A stretch of DNA of 62,239 bases. It comes from Flavobacterium sp. Its GTDB lineage: Bacteria; Bacteroidota; Bacteroidia; Flavobacteriales; Flavobacteriaceae. The stretch covers positions 1-62,239 of the forward strand of contig JASLID010000108.1 of the NCBI GenBank assembly GCA_030153045.1, read 5' to 3'. The position numbers and the translations under genes are program-made. Shown here piece by piece: positions 1 through 8,940 of the stretch. Under the pieces are notes generated by a model. That model saw only the letters and a list, made by a program, of their open reading frames with translations. It ran no database searches and was not told the origin of the DNA. How positions within the stretch are numbered: the stretch's first letter is position 1; each line of letters begins with the position of its first letter.

Positions 1-3000
1 ACAATTGGTTGGATTTAGTTTTTCACATATTTGATAAACCAATGTATAAACTCCGGCTGGTGTTCCTGCTGGTACCGAAACCTGACCTGTGGCGTGACTA
101 ATTACCGGAACAGGATTATTACCAATAGGCGTTGCCGGACTTGTTACAGTAAGATTAACTTGTGAAATGGAAACATTGTTCCCGTTTAAAGTATCGAAAC
201 CGCTTCCGTTATTGTTCAGTACATTTCCAACATTTGGATTACCTGCTGTTCCGTTTCCACCATTAATGGCGTCGTTTTGGGCAACAATCGCTGCGGCGGT
301 AACCGTTACAGTAACTGTGGCTTGATCACAATTGTTTGTATTTATATTTTCGCAAATCTGATAAATCAATGAATAAGAACCTGCAGGTGTATTCGGAGCT
401 ACCATCACATTAGTGCCCACAAGCGTAACACCTACATTCGTAGAAGACACGAAAGTCGTAGTCACCTGAGAACCCAAAACAGGCTGACCATTCAAAGTAT
501 CGTTTATCAACACATTTGTGAAAGAAGTCCCTCCTGAATACCCATTTACAGAAGCACCAACATCATCGTTAGCCACAATTACATTAACTGGAGTAGTTGT
601 TGATGTTGAAGTATTATTATTGAGGTTTGGATCCGGTTGATTTCCTGTAATGGTAGCCGTATTAGCATAATTACCAACAGCGTTTACTGTAGCGGTAATC
701 GTTAATGTGGCGTTGACACCAGTATTTAAATTACCAATTGTCCAAACTCCAGTGGCATTATTATATGTTCCAATAGAAACTGTAGAACTCACATAAGTAT
801 ATCCTGATGGTAAAACATCATGTACAACCACTCCATCGGCATCTCTTGGACCTCCGTTTAAAGCTACTATAGTGAATGTTACATTAGAACCTACAAGTGG
901 TGTTGCATTACTAACTGTTTTAACAACACTCAAGTCTGAACTGTTGCAATTTAGCGGTCCTCCTCCATCATCACTATCTTTAGTATTTACAAAAGCACCA
1001 TAAACATTTACATTACTTATAACGCTTGCCAGTGAACCCACTTTAATTTGTATCTCATCAAATGACAATGTCGCTTTAAAACCCACATTGTAAAACCCTG
1101 GACCACTTCCAAAAATAGGAGTAATTAGAGACAAGCTTAACAATTGCGCTCCAGTTTTAACTTCTCGAGGTTGTCCATTATTGAATGTCGAAATAGTTAA
1201 AGATTGAAATAAATCTAATTCTATTAAGTTATTAATGTCTTTAATTGTAAATCCTGCGAAAGTTCCAGGTGGATATGTAAACAATTGATCCGCTACTGCG
1301 ATAGATCCTGAAACAAGACCACTTGTTGTCAATGTAATATTGGCAAAATCAGTTGTACTTTCAGTCAATACATTGTTGGTGTTATTTACAGCACACGCAA
1401 CACACGCCACACCATTAATCCCAGATCTGGCACCATCGATGACAACAGGGAATGTTGGGTTTGTAAGCGGATACGTTTTATTACACTCTACTGTTGTTGG
1501 ACAGAATTTTTCTAATAATGCGCTATACACTTTAACTGTTCCTAAAGTTACTGTAGCTAAATTAGTTAGTTTAATTTGTACTTCATCAAAAGACATTGTT
1601 GAAACAAATCCTATGGATTGTCTACCCGTTCCAATTAATATATTAGTATTAACCGAAATCAAAGCCCCATTGCCAGATTTAGTTTCTCGTTGAACACCAT
1701 TTAAATAAGTCGTCACTCGAATAGCGTCAAAAACATTGGCATTTAATAACGCAACACTCTCAATATCAAAACCGGCAAAAGTACCGGCAGGATAGTCTGT
1801 AATTTGATCTTTTACAGAAATTTTACCACTGGTTCCAACACTTGCCGTTAAATCAACATTAGCGTGATTGGATGTGTTTGTATCGATTAAGTTTTCGGTA
1901 TTACTCACTGAGCAAAGAGCACATACTAAACCATCAATTCCTGTTTGAGCACCGTTTATAAATACTGGATATGTAGGAGTACTAACTGCTGTTTGCATAT
2001 TACAAGGTAAAGCTGGACCTGCACAGAATTTTTGAAATACTGTACTGTAAACTTTGGTTAAACCAAGATTAAGACCAACTGTTTGATTAATGGAAATTTG
2101 AACCTCATCAAAAGACATTGTTGAAACAAATCCTAATTTGTAACGCCCTATAACATTAAGTAACCCACCATTTATAAGTAAATTAGTCCCCGAAAATTGC
2201 TCTTTGGGCGCTCCATTCAGATAGGTCCTTACAACAACATTGCTCAGTGCCGAAGCATTTACAAGATTTATATTTTCAATTTCAAATCCTGCATACGTTC
2301 CCGCTGGATAATCTGTTATTTGATCTTTAACAGCGAAACTAACAGAACCAATAACACCAGCTAATAAATTTAGACTAGCATAATCCGTTGTGCTTGATGA
2401 AATTGCATTTTCAGGATTTGAAATACTTCCAACACTTATTCCAGACAATCCCGTATGCAAATATTGAATTGCAGCGGGAAAAGTTGGGAGATTTAGTGCC
2501 GTAGGTGTATTACAAGCCAAATCAGGTCCGGCACAATAGTTTCTAATAACAGCATAATAAATATTGGTATTAGTGGCAACACCAGCTAAACTGTTGATAG
2601 AAATTTCAATTGCATCAAAAGATTGTGTTGTATTAAACCCTAAAACATAATTTCCTGGTGAAGCTAATAAACTGATACTTATTAGTGAACTCCCAGTATT
2701 TGTTTCCTTTAATACACCTCCTAGGTACGTTTTAATTGAAATATTATTCAGTAAATCTACAGACAATAATCCGCCGCCGGGTGCAATTCTAAAACCGGCA
2801 AAATTTCCTGAAGCAAAAACATCGTTGGTGTCTGTCACTCTTAATCTATGAGTGACACCAAGGCCAATTAAGGTGGAAGCCGTGGCATAATTGCTTACAT
2901 TATTGTCTATCAATCTAGGAACATTTGAAACTCCACAACCTATAAGACATAAGCCAGAAGTTGACAAACTGGTCGTCAGATTGTCAAACGAAGTTGATGT

Positions 3001-3153
3001 CAGAGGAATAGGATCTTCAGTATTGCATTGAAGATTTCCATTGTTTAAGGTTGACACCTTCGGAGGATCAATTCCAAGGGCATTGGAAAAGGAATTTGCG
3101 TTACCAGCGAGACATAAGAATGCCAGTATCAAAATGAAAATTTTTGATTTCAT
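1..3153 (-). CDS. Large secreted repeat protein (adhesin-like), 3' end beyond the window
   Basis: An open frame of 1051 codons starts at the ATG complementary to 3151-3153 and runs off the left edge without a stop, so the C-terminus is missing. It begins with a signal peptide (MKSKIFILILAFLCLAGNAN). About four tandem repeats of roughly 160-165 residues follow (about residues 47-690), each with variants of FAGFxI, TYLNGxxKE and SFDEVQIxIN and ending in a Cys-containing linker such as KFCAGPALPCN. A DUF11-type domain (LSVVKTVSNATPLVGSNVTF, about residues 735-835) comes next, then at least two Ig-like repeats of about 100 residues ending in YQICE. This architecture is usual for flavobacterial cell-surface proteins exported by the type IX system. 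The sorting domain expected at the far C-terminus cannot be seen. The ligand is unknown. Confidence 0.85.
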   Translation of the reverse strand, partial: MKSKIFILILAFLCLAGNANSFSNALGIDPPKVSTLNNGNLQCNTEDPIPLTSTSFDNLTTSLSTSGLCLIGCGVSNVPRLIDNNVSNYATASTLIGLGVTHRLRVTDTNDVFASGNFAGFRIAPGGGLLSVDLLNNISIKTYLGGVLKETNTGSSLISISLLASPGNYVLGFNTTQSFDAIEISINSLAGVATNTNIYYAVIRNYCAGPDLACNTPTALNLPTFPAAIQYLHTGLSGISVGSISNPENAISSSTTDYASLNLLAGVIGSVSFAVKDQITDYPAGTYAGFEIENINLVNASALSNVVVRTYLNGAPKEQFSGTNLLINGGLLNVIGRYKLGFVSTMSFDEVQISINQTVGLNLGLTKVYSTVFQKFCAGPALPCNMQTAVSTPTYPVFINGAQTGIDGLVCALCSVSNTENLIDTNTSNHANVDLTASVGTSGKISVKDQITDYPAGTFAGFDIESVALLNANVFDAIRVTTYLNGVQRETKSGNGALISVNTNILIGTGRQSIGFVSTMSFDEVQIKLTNLATVTLGTVKVYSALLEKFCPTTVECNKTYPLTNPTFPVVIDGARSGINGVACVACAVNNTNNVLTESTTDFANITLTTSGLVSGSIAVADQLFTYPPGTFAGFTIKDINNLIELDLFQSLTISTFNNGQPREVKTGAQLLSLSLITPIFGSGPGFYNVGFKATLSFDEIQIKVGSLASVISNVNVYGAFVNTKDSDDGGGPLNCNSSDLSVVKTVSNATPLVGSNVTFTIVALNGGPRDADGVVVHDVLPSGYTYVSSTVSIGTYNNATGVWTIGNLNTGVNATLTITATVNAVGNYANTATITGNQPDPNLNNNTSTSTTTPVNVIVANDDVGASVNGYSGGTSFTNVLINDTLNGQPVLGSQVTTTFVSSTNVGVTLVGTNVMVAPNTPAGSYSLIYQICENINTNNCDQATVTVTVTAAAIVAQNDAINGGNGTAGNPNVGNVLNNNGSGFDTLNGNNVSISQVNLTVTSPATPIGNNPVPVISHATGQVSVPAGTPAGVYTLVYQICEKLNPTNC

Positions 3154-4013
3154 ACAATTAAAATTTAGTTTGTATACTCCGTGAAAAAAAAATGAGGTTT
3201 AAGAAAAAACCTTGAGAGAGAGGTTTTTTAAAAGGATGTCTTTGTTATTCTAGTGGGGTATAAAATTAAGCATAAGACAAATGTTAATACTATTTTTCCG
3301 CCAAATAACACAAAAACTCGATAAAATGACATTATCGCAATAATAATCCTATTTTAAGTTATTTAATTCAAATAAAAACACGTTTTACCTGTAATTTTAT
3401 AAATTTTAACAAAAATTACGGAAAAACCGTAATATTTATATTTATGTATTTCTTAAATTCACTGTAATCAGAAAAAACTGAAAAGCGAAGTGAAAATTTC
3501 AAGATTTATGAAGTTTATTTTTTATTATTTCATATCTTTCATAAAATAACATCTTTCCCTTTTAAAATAAATACTAATTTAAGTTTAATAAGTTCATTGC
3601 TTATTGTATTTACAACTACTTCGAAAGACTCATTCCTATAACTTTATTAGACTTAGAAAAGCCGTTTTAGCTTTTTAATTTCAGTCATTTTGATAGTATA
3701 CGCCTAAAAAGATATAAAAATGTATTACATCTTTGTAATAGAGACATCTAGCTTAAATCAAAATGTAACTTAATAAAATCACTAAGTAAATTAAAGGCAA
3801 TAGATTCCTATACCTACTGAAATCTGGAGGACTCAGAAAATTCGAGAGTTGTTTTAAAAACTCAACTAATTAAACTTAGTGAAACGCATATAAGTCATTT
3901 GAAACATATGCTCTTCTCAAGTGGTATTAATTGAAATAATATTTTGAATAAAATAAATAAAGTAGCCCTTTTATAGCGTTCGAAAATTGAAATTAATCTT
4001 AAATTCTGAATTT
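3154..4013. other. Gene-free AT-rich stretch between divergent surface-protein genes
   Basis: About 860 bases separate the adhesin-like gene (-) and the collar-protein genes (+). It is very AT-rich and stop-dense in all frames. I see no tRNA, no known riboswitch and no credible coding sequence. Both flanking genes should be transcribed from within it, so it presumably carries two divergent promoters and long leaders, but I could not find a clean TTG-N19-TAnnTTTG pair. The only distinct structure is the hairpin at 3204-3229. Confidence 0.6.
3204..3229 (-). promoter_or_regulatory. Hairpin in the presumed leader of the adhesin-like gene
   Basis: AAAAAACCT (3204-3212) pairs with AGGTTTTTT (3221-3229) around an 8-base loop, about 50 bases upstream of the adhesin start codon. 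It resembles an intrinsic terminator on either strand, so it could be an attenuator in the leader or a leftover terminator. The function is inferred from shape only. Confidence 0.4.
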
Positions 4014-4823
4014 ATGCGTAAACTATTACTCTTACTGTTTTATTGCAAGTTGTTCGCACAGGTTGGTATTGGAACTACTACTCCAAATAACGATGCAATT
4101 TTAGAAGTTGTTAGCACAGATAAAGGAATTCTGTTACCCAGAGTTCAACTACAAAGCACAGACCAGCCCAATCCAATGGCTTCTCATACCGCTGGAATGA
4201 CTGTTTACAACACAGCACAAAGCGGAACTGGAATAACAACTGTATATCCAGGATTGTACTATAACAATGGAGGAGCATGGGTAAGACTAAATCCAAACAC
4301 TGTAAAGATTGGAGAATACAAACATAGTTTTGCTACTTCTGATCATAACGGATGGTATTTACTAGATGGTAGAGTTGTAAGTTCTTTGCCTGCAAATGCA
4401 CAGACAAATGCGGCCGCAATTAGTATTGCAAGCAATTTACCCGATGGGAAAAACCAGTTTTTAAAAGCCAAAACAGGATCCGAAACTTTAGGAACCTCGA
4501 GTGGCACTCAAACCTTTACGATTGCTCAAAGTAATTTGCCCAACGTAAATTTTACAGGCACCACAAACTCTTTGGGAGCACATACTCATAATGTTGACAG
4601 TTACTTAGCTACCGAAAACATAGGTCTTTTATCGACAACGGCATTGACATTATTTTATACGGAATCAGTTGCTAAAGAATCTATGAATACAACAGCTAGA
4701 ACAACAGAACTCGATGGAAATCATTCACATGCTGTAAGTATAAATTCAGGCGGTTCAAATACACCCGTAGACAGAACTCCAAACTATATTGCTACAAATA
4801 TTTTCATCTATTTAGGATACTAA
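4014..4823 (+). CDS. Secreted tail-collar-like protein, copy 1 of 3
   Basis: About 269 residues. I start at the ATG at 4014, which gives a normal signal peptide (MRKLLLLLFYCKLFAQ). A TTG nine codons upstream would add a polar stretch. After cleavage comes the flavobacterial motif VGIGTTTPNNDAILEV with STDKGILLPR. The middle (HNGWYLLDGR, SNLPDGKNQFLKAK, QSNLPNVNFTGTT) has the layout of a phage tail collar / microcystin-dependent-protein domain. Histidine clusters (GAHTHN, GNHSHA) follow, then a C-terminal beta segment (ATNIFIYLGY). It is the first of three tandem paralogues, 16 bases before the next, probably co-transcribed. Secretion is inferred from the signal peptide. Collar domains usually trimerise and bind ligands, so a surface fibre or adhesin is plausible; the function is not known. 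Confidence 0.8.
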   Translation: MRKLLLLLFYCKLFAQVGIGTTTPNNDAILEVVSTDKGILLPRVQLQSTDQPNPMASHTAGMTVYNTAQSGTGITTVYPGLYYNNGGAWVRLNPNTVKIGEYKHSFATSDHNGWYLLDGRVVSSLPANAQTNAAAISIASNLPDGKNQFLKAKTGSETLGTSSGTQTFTIAQSNLPNVNFTGTTNSLGAHTHNVDSYLATENIGLLSTTALTLFYTESVAKESMNTTARTTELDGNHSHAVSINSGGSNTPVDRTPNYIATNIFIYLGY

Positions 4824-4839
4824 CAAACACCATAACATT

Positions 4840-5682
4840 ATGATTAAAAAAATTACTTTTCTATTTTTTTTACTTGTATCCAGTTTTATCAATGCACAAG
4901 TTGGTGTGGGTACTAAAACGCCTAATAGCAATTCCGTTTTAGAAGTAAGCAGCGATACCAAAGGTATTCTAATCACTAAAGTTGCTCTTGTTGAAACCAC
5001 AAATCCGGCTCCTTTATCCAGCCATGTAGCAGGTATGATTATTTATAACACTGCTCCTTCAGGCTCTGGGGACATTGCTGTGTTTCAAGGGTTTTATTAT
5101 AACGATGGTAAACAATGGATTCGTTTAGAACCATTATCCACTGCTATTGGAGACATCAAACATAGTATCTTAACAGAAGATCATAACGGCTGGTATCTCC
5201 TTAATGGAAGAAGCAAAGCAACATTATCAGCCAACGCGCAATTAAATGCAACAGCTATAGGATTTGGCGTAAACATCCCCAATGCAACTGATAAATTCTT
5301 GAAAGGAAAATCGGCTTCAGAAGCATTAATGAATACTGGAGGAAGTAATTCTGTTGTACTTACACAAGCTAATTTACCAAATGTGACATTTAACGGAACC
5401 GCGAACTCATCAGGAAGCCATACTCATGATTTTACCGATAGACACCATAGCGTTCCCGAAGATTTAAATCTGGTAACCGGTTTATTAGGCATTCTGAGTG
5501 GAGTGGTTCTTAATATAATGAATAACTATGTGGGAGAGGACACAGTAACAACATCAACAGTAACATCGACATCAGCTGGAAATCACAACCATACTGCTAC
5601 TGTAAATACTGGTGGAAGTGCTGTTCCGTTAAACAATGTTTCACACTTAGTCACCAATACCTTTGTTTACTTAGGAAAATAA
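4840..5682 (+). CDS. Secreted tail-collar-like protein, copy 2 of 3
   Basis: 280 residues with signal peptide (MIKKITFLFFLLVSSFINAQ). It has the same plan as its neighbours: VGVGTKTPNSNSVLEV, a linker SHVAGMIIYNTAPSGSGD, the collar-like core HNGWYLLNGR / PNATDKFLKGK / QANLPNVTFNGTA, histidine pairs (SGSHTHD, GNHNHTA) and the C-terminus LVTNTFVYLGK. It differs mainly in the loop between the two His-containing segments, where collar proteins typically vary. The gene lies 16 bases after copy 1 and 72 bases before copy 3. Surface exposure is inferred. Confidence 0.8.
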   Translation: MIKKITFLFFLLVSSFINAQVGVGTKTPNSNSVLEVSSDTKGILITKVALVETTNPAPLSSHVAGMIIYNTAPSGSGDIAVFQGFYYNDGKQWIRLEPLSTAIGDIKHSILTEDHNGWYLLNGRSKATLSANAQLNATAIGFGVNIPNATDKFLKGKSASEALMNTGGSNSVVLTQANLPNVTFNGTANSSGSHTHDFTDRHHSVPEDLNLVTGLLGILSGVVLNIMNNYVGEDTVTTSTVTSTSAGNHNHTATVNTGGSAVPLNNVSHLVTNTFVYLGK

Positions 5683-5754
5683 ATAGATTATCCCCAAAAT
5701 CTATATCAACATATAAAACAAACGATTTTAAACTCCATTTTAAATTTAGTTGAT

Positions 5755-6588
5755 ATGAAAAAAATAATTACAATTTTGCTAATTATGATTTGTTATCCAA
5801 TCATAGCGCAATCAGGTGTTGGAATAAATACAACTACTCCCAATTCCAATGCAATTTTGGACATTGAAAGCACACAAAAAGGTTTATTACCAACCCGTCT
5901 GGAACTGGTTACAACTGACAACCCCTCTCCATTAACAAATCACGTAGCTGGGATAATAACTTATAACATAACAAACACTGCCGTACCAACGCCTGTTTCT
6001 GTTTATGAAGGACTTTATTACAACGACGGAACAAAGTGGAATATGATGGGACCAAATACCTTAATGCTTGGCGATATTAAACACTCCGTTCAAACTTCCG
6101 ATCATCAAGGCTGGTTTTTATTGAATGGCAGAACTAAAACAAGTTTACCTTCTGTAGCCCAGTATAATGCAACAGCTGTAGGCTTAGGTGTAAATTTACC
6201 AGATGCATCAGATAAATTTATAAAAACAAATAATGGAGCCGAATCTCAAGGCACTACAGCTGGAAACAACACAATTACAATAACACAGGCTAATTTACCA
6301 AACATTGCTTACTCAGCAACAACAAGTACCGATGGAAGCCATAGTCATTCTTATACTGATGTATGGAATGATATAAAAACACTAGGTTTAGCAACTAATG
6401 TCCTACCATTGGTTCCCTTAGTTACAGAAACCGTTGGATCTGATACAGCACCTAGTAATTTATTTGCTTCTGCAAGTGGCGGAGACCATTCTCATACTGT
6501 AAATGTACCTTCTGGTGGTTCTGGTGTCTCAATTGATGCAAAACCAAAACATATTGTAACCAATGTATTTATTTATTTAGGAGAATAA
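5755..6588 (+). CDS. Secreted tail-collar-like protein, copy 3 of 3
   Basis: 277 residues with signal peptide (MKKIITILLIMICYPIIAQ). The N-terminal motif is GVGINTTTPNSNAILDIEST, the collar-like core HQGWFLLNGR / PDASDKFIKTN / QANLPNIAYSATT, the His segments DGSHSHS and GGDHSHTV, and the end IVTNVFIYLGE. The three tandem copies are clearly homologous along their length but well diverged, so the array is old or under diversifying selection. A cytoplasmic member of the same broad fold occurs at 52080-52697 in another gene set. Confidence 0.8.
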   Translation: MKKIITILLIMICYPIIAQSGVGINTTTPNSNAILDIESTQKGLLPTRLELVTTDNPSPLTNHVAGIITYNITNTAVPTPVSVYEGLYYNDGTKWNMMGPNTLMLGDIKHSVQTSDHQGWFLLNGRTKTSLPSVAQYNATAVGLGVNLPDASDKFIKTNNGAESQGTTAGNNTITITQANLPNIAYSATTSTDGSHSHSYTDVWNDIKTLGLATNVLPLVPLVTETVGSDTAPSNLFASASGGDHSHTVNVPSGGSGVSIDAKPKHIVTNVFIYLGE

Positions 6589-6626
6589 ATATTTATGGAC
6601 AATTCAAAAAATTTATAGGAATGAGA

Positions 6627-7421
6627 CTAGGCGTTTTTGAAAGTAATGCCTGCATTACTCAATTCTATTTTGCAGTTTTCCAGTGTTTCTGAGCAAACTT
6701 TAGAAAAATCATCATTTTCAGCCCAAGGTCTGATGGCTACTTTTACACCTATTTCTGTAATTGCTAAAACCTCGACTGAAGGAGCTGGTTCTTGCAAAAC
6801 CATTTTATTCTTACTTAAGACATCAAGTACAATGTCTTTTACTTTTTTTAAATCGGATTCATGTGAGATTGTAATTGCTAAATCTGCTCGGCGAAACCCT
6901 TTTTGCGAATGATTCGTTATATTTCCGTTGGACAGAGATCCGTTAGGAATAAATATGACCTGATTGTTTGATGCAATTAATTTGGTGACAAAAATTTGAA
7001 TTTCAACTACTTTACCCATAACCCCTTGTGCTTCGATAGTATCTCCTACTTCAAAAGGTTTAAAAAGTATAATTAGAATTCCACCTGCAAAATTAGACAA
7101 TGACCCTTGAAGTGATAATCCAATAGCAAGACCTGCAGCTCCAATTATAGCAACAAACGATGCCGTTTCAATTCCAAGTTTAGAAATAAAGGTTACAAAA
7201 AGTAAAACACGTAAAATCCAAACTCCAATATTAATTAGGAATTTAGACAATGTAAGATCAAACTCTCTTTTTCGAACTTCACTAGTTACTAATCTTCTGA
7301 AAATATTAATGGAGTAGTGACCTAGAATAAGGATAATAAAGGCTGTAATTAATGTTGGCGAATAGTCAATAAAAACATTGACATTTTTTGTAACATAATC
7401 TAACGCGTTCTCTGGAGTCAT
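6627..7421 (-). CDS. MscS-family mechanosensitive channel
   Basis: 264 residues, the size of small-conductance channels. Three membrane segments are visible (about residues 20-40, 62-82, 88-110). The third carries the Gly/Ala-rich pore helix (FVAIIGAAGLAIGLSLQGSL). The beta domain motif FKPFEVGDTIEA and the segment IFIPNGSLSNGNITNHS are family hallmarks. It should sit in the inner membrane and release solutes on hypo-osmotic shock. It is convergent with the collar genes, 38 bases from copy 3, and 40 bases downstream of the acetyltransferase gene. Confidence 0.93.
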   Translation of the reverse strand: MTPENALDYVTKNVNVFIDYSPTLITAFIILILGHYSINIFRRLVTSEVRKREFDLTLSKFLINIGVWILRVLLFVTFISKLGIETASFVAIIGAAGLAIGLSLQGSLSNFAGGILIILFKPFEVGDTIEAQGVMGKVVEIQIFVTKLIASNNQVIFIPNGSLSNGNITNHSQKGFRRADLAITISHESDLKKVKDIVLDVLSKNKMVLQEPAPSVEVLAITEIGVKVAIRPWAENDDFSKVCSETLENCKIELSNAGITFKNA

Positions 7422-7461
7422 TGCTGTTTTAAAATTTAATTTTAGTTGATAACGTATAAAA

Positions 7462-7959
7462 TTACAATAAATTTTTCTCCATCACATAATCTTCCATCAG
7501 ATAACCATGACCGATTTCGATATCAACTTCTTCGGTAACGACAAAACCTTTGTGTTTGTAAAATTCCTGTGCCTTATTAAATCGGTTTACGTTGAGAATT
7601 AAATGCGAATTACCTGCTTCCTTAGCAATCTCTTCAACTTTTTCTAACAATTGTTTTCCTACTCCTTTCCCTTGCGTTTCAGGTAAAACATAAATTTTAT
7701 GGAGTTTAGTTTTATTGCTGTTATCGATATTTAATTCGTAGCCACAAAAACCTAAATATTTGTCGTCTTCCTGAATTAGCATAAAAACCTGACTTTTTTC
7801 CAGCATCAGCTCCTCTAGATTTTCTATACTGTAGAATTTATCCAACATAAAATCCAATTGCACTTTCGATAGGATCTCTCCATAAGTACTTGGCCATATT
7901 TTATGGGCTAAATCTCGAACAATAGGCAATTGTTCTTTTGTGGCAACGGTTATTATCAT
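7462..7959 (-). CDS. GNAT-family N-acetyltransferase
   Basis: 165 residues, typical GNAT length. The acetyl-CoA loop is visible as VLPETQGKGVGKQLLEKVEE (about residues 92-111; Q/RxxGxG pattern), followed by LILNVNRFNKAQEFYKHKGF, the usual beta5-alpha4 part. The substrate cannot be told. The gene starts four bases after the folD stop and is probably co-transcribed with it. Confidence 0.88.
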   Translation of the reverse strand: MIITVATKEQLPIVRDLAHKIWPSTYGEILSKVQLDFMLDKFYSIENLEELMLEKSQVFMLIQEDDKYLGFCGYELNIDNSNKTKLHKIYVLPETQGKGVGKQLLEKVEEIAKEAGNSHLILNVNRFNKAQEFYKHKGFVVTEEVDIEIGHGYLMEDYVMEKNLL

Positions 7960-7963
7960 CTAA

Positions 7964-8848
7964 TTATATATTCAATCGTCTTTGTTCTCTAGCTAATAAT
8001 GTATTTTTAAGCAACATGGCAATAGTCATAGGTCCTACTCCACCTGGTACTGGCGTGATAAAAGATGCTTTTTTAGACACATTTTCAAAATCGACATCAC
8101 CTGTAATCACATATCCTTTTTCGATAGATTTGTCTTCCACACGGGTAATACCTACATCGATTACTACAGCTCCATCTTTTACCATTTCGGCTTTCAAATA
8201 ATTAGGGACTCCCAATGCAGTGATAATAATATCTGCCTGAGTGGTGATTTGTGCAATATTTTTAGTGTAACTATGCGTTAGAGTCACTGTCGAATTTCCA
8301 GGAAATCCTTTTCGTCCCATCAAAATACTCATAGGTCGCCCTACAATATGACTACGACCAATCACTACAGTATGTTTTCCTTTAGTTTCTACACCGTAAC
8401 GTTCTAGTAATTCCAAAATCCCAAAAGGTGTTGCTGGAATAAAAGTGGTCATATCTAATGCCATTTTTCCAAAGTTTTCAGGATGGAAACCATCCACATC
8501 TTTACTTGGATCGATGGCCATTAATACTTTTTGGGTGTCAATTTGATCTGGTAATGGCAACTGAACTATAAATCCGTCGATATTGTCATTCTCATTCAGT
8601 TCTTTAATTTTTTTAAGCAATTCTGTTTCTGAAGTTGTGCTTGGCATTTTTACCAACGTAGATTCAAATCCAACTAATTCACAGGCTTTTACTTTACTAC
8701 CAACGTAAGTTAAACTCGCACCATCATTTCCCACAATAATTGCGGCAAGATGAGGCACTTTTTCACCATTGGCTTTCATTTTATTCACCTCTGCAGTGAT
8801 TTCAGTTTTAATGTCTTGTGATGTTTTTTTTCCGTCTAGTAGTTGCAT
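7964..8848 (-). CDS. folD: Bifunctional methylene-THF dehydrogenase / cyclohydrolase
   Basis: 294 residues, full length. FolD interconverts 5,10-methylene-, 5,10-methenyl- and 10-formyl-tetrahydrofolate in the cytoplasm, using NADP. The sequence shows the YVGSKVKACE segment with the catalytic lysine, VQLPLP, KDVDGFHPENFGK, the nucleotide-binding GRSHIVGRPMSILM and the C-terminal signature TPVPGGVGPMTIAMLL. It lies downstream of ffh, separated by a strong hairpin, and upstream of the acetyltransferase gene. Confidence 0.97.
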   Translation of the reverse strand: MQLLDGKKTSQDIKTEITAEVNKMKANGEKVPHLAAIIVGNDGASLTYVGSKVKACELVGFESTLVKMPSTTSETELLKKIKELNENDNIDGFIVQLPLPDQIDTQKVLMAIDPSKDVDGFHPENFGKMALDMTTFIPATPFGILELLERYGVETKGKHTVVIGRSHIVGRPMSILMGRKGFPGNSTVTLTHSYTKNIAQITTQADIIITALGVPNYLKAEMVKDGAVVIDVGITRVEDKSIEKGYVITGDVDFENVSKKASFITPVPGGVGPMTIAMLLKNTLLAREQRRLNI

Positions 8849-8883
8849 TCCCTTTTGTATTTATTGTTGTAGTTGTATGTTTT

Positions 8884-8931
8884 AAAGCCGAAAGTCTTAA
8901 AATCATTACAACTTTAAGACTTTCGGCTTTT
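8884..8931 (-). terminator. Long perfect hairpin after ffh
   Basis: An 18-base arm at 8884-8901 pairs with 8913-8930, loop ATCATTACAAC, flanked by T-runs on both strands. It lies between the ffh stop and the folD start, so it probably ends most ffh transcripts. It is symmetrical enough to work on both strands. Confidence 0.85.
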
Positions 8932-8940
8932 GACTAATTT

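Noticed and set aside
1340..1693. Plus-strand open frame of 117 codons
   Set aside because: It lies antisense within the adhesin-like gene, whose frame is continuous for 1051 codons with clear repeats. The plus-strand frame has no recognisable product.
3154..4013. Riboswitch or tRNA in the gene-free stretch
   Set aside because: I could not fold a known riboswitch or a tRNA cloverleaf with a TTCGA loop here; the stretch is simply AT-rich.
4014..6588. Phage tail fibre genes
   Set aside because: All three have N-terminal signal peptides and a flavobacterial motif absent from phage fibres, and no phage genes are adjacent.
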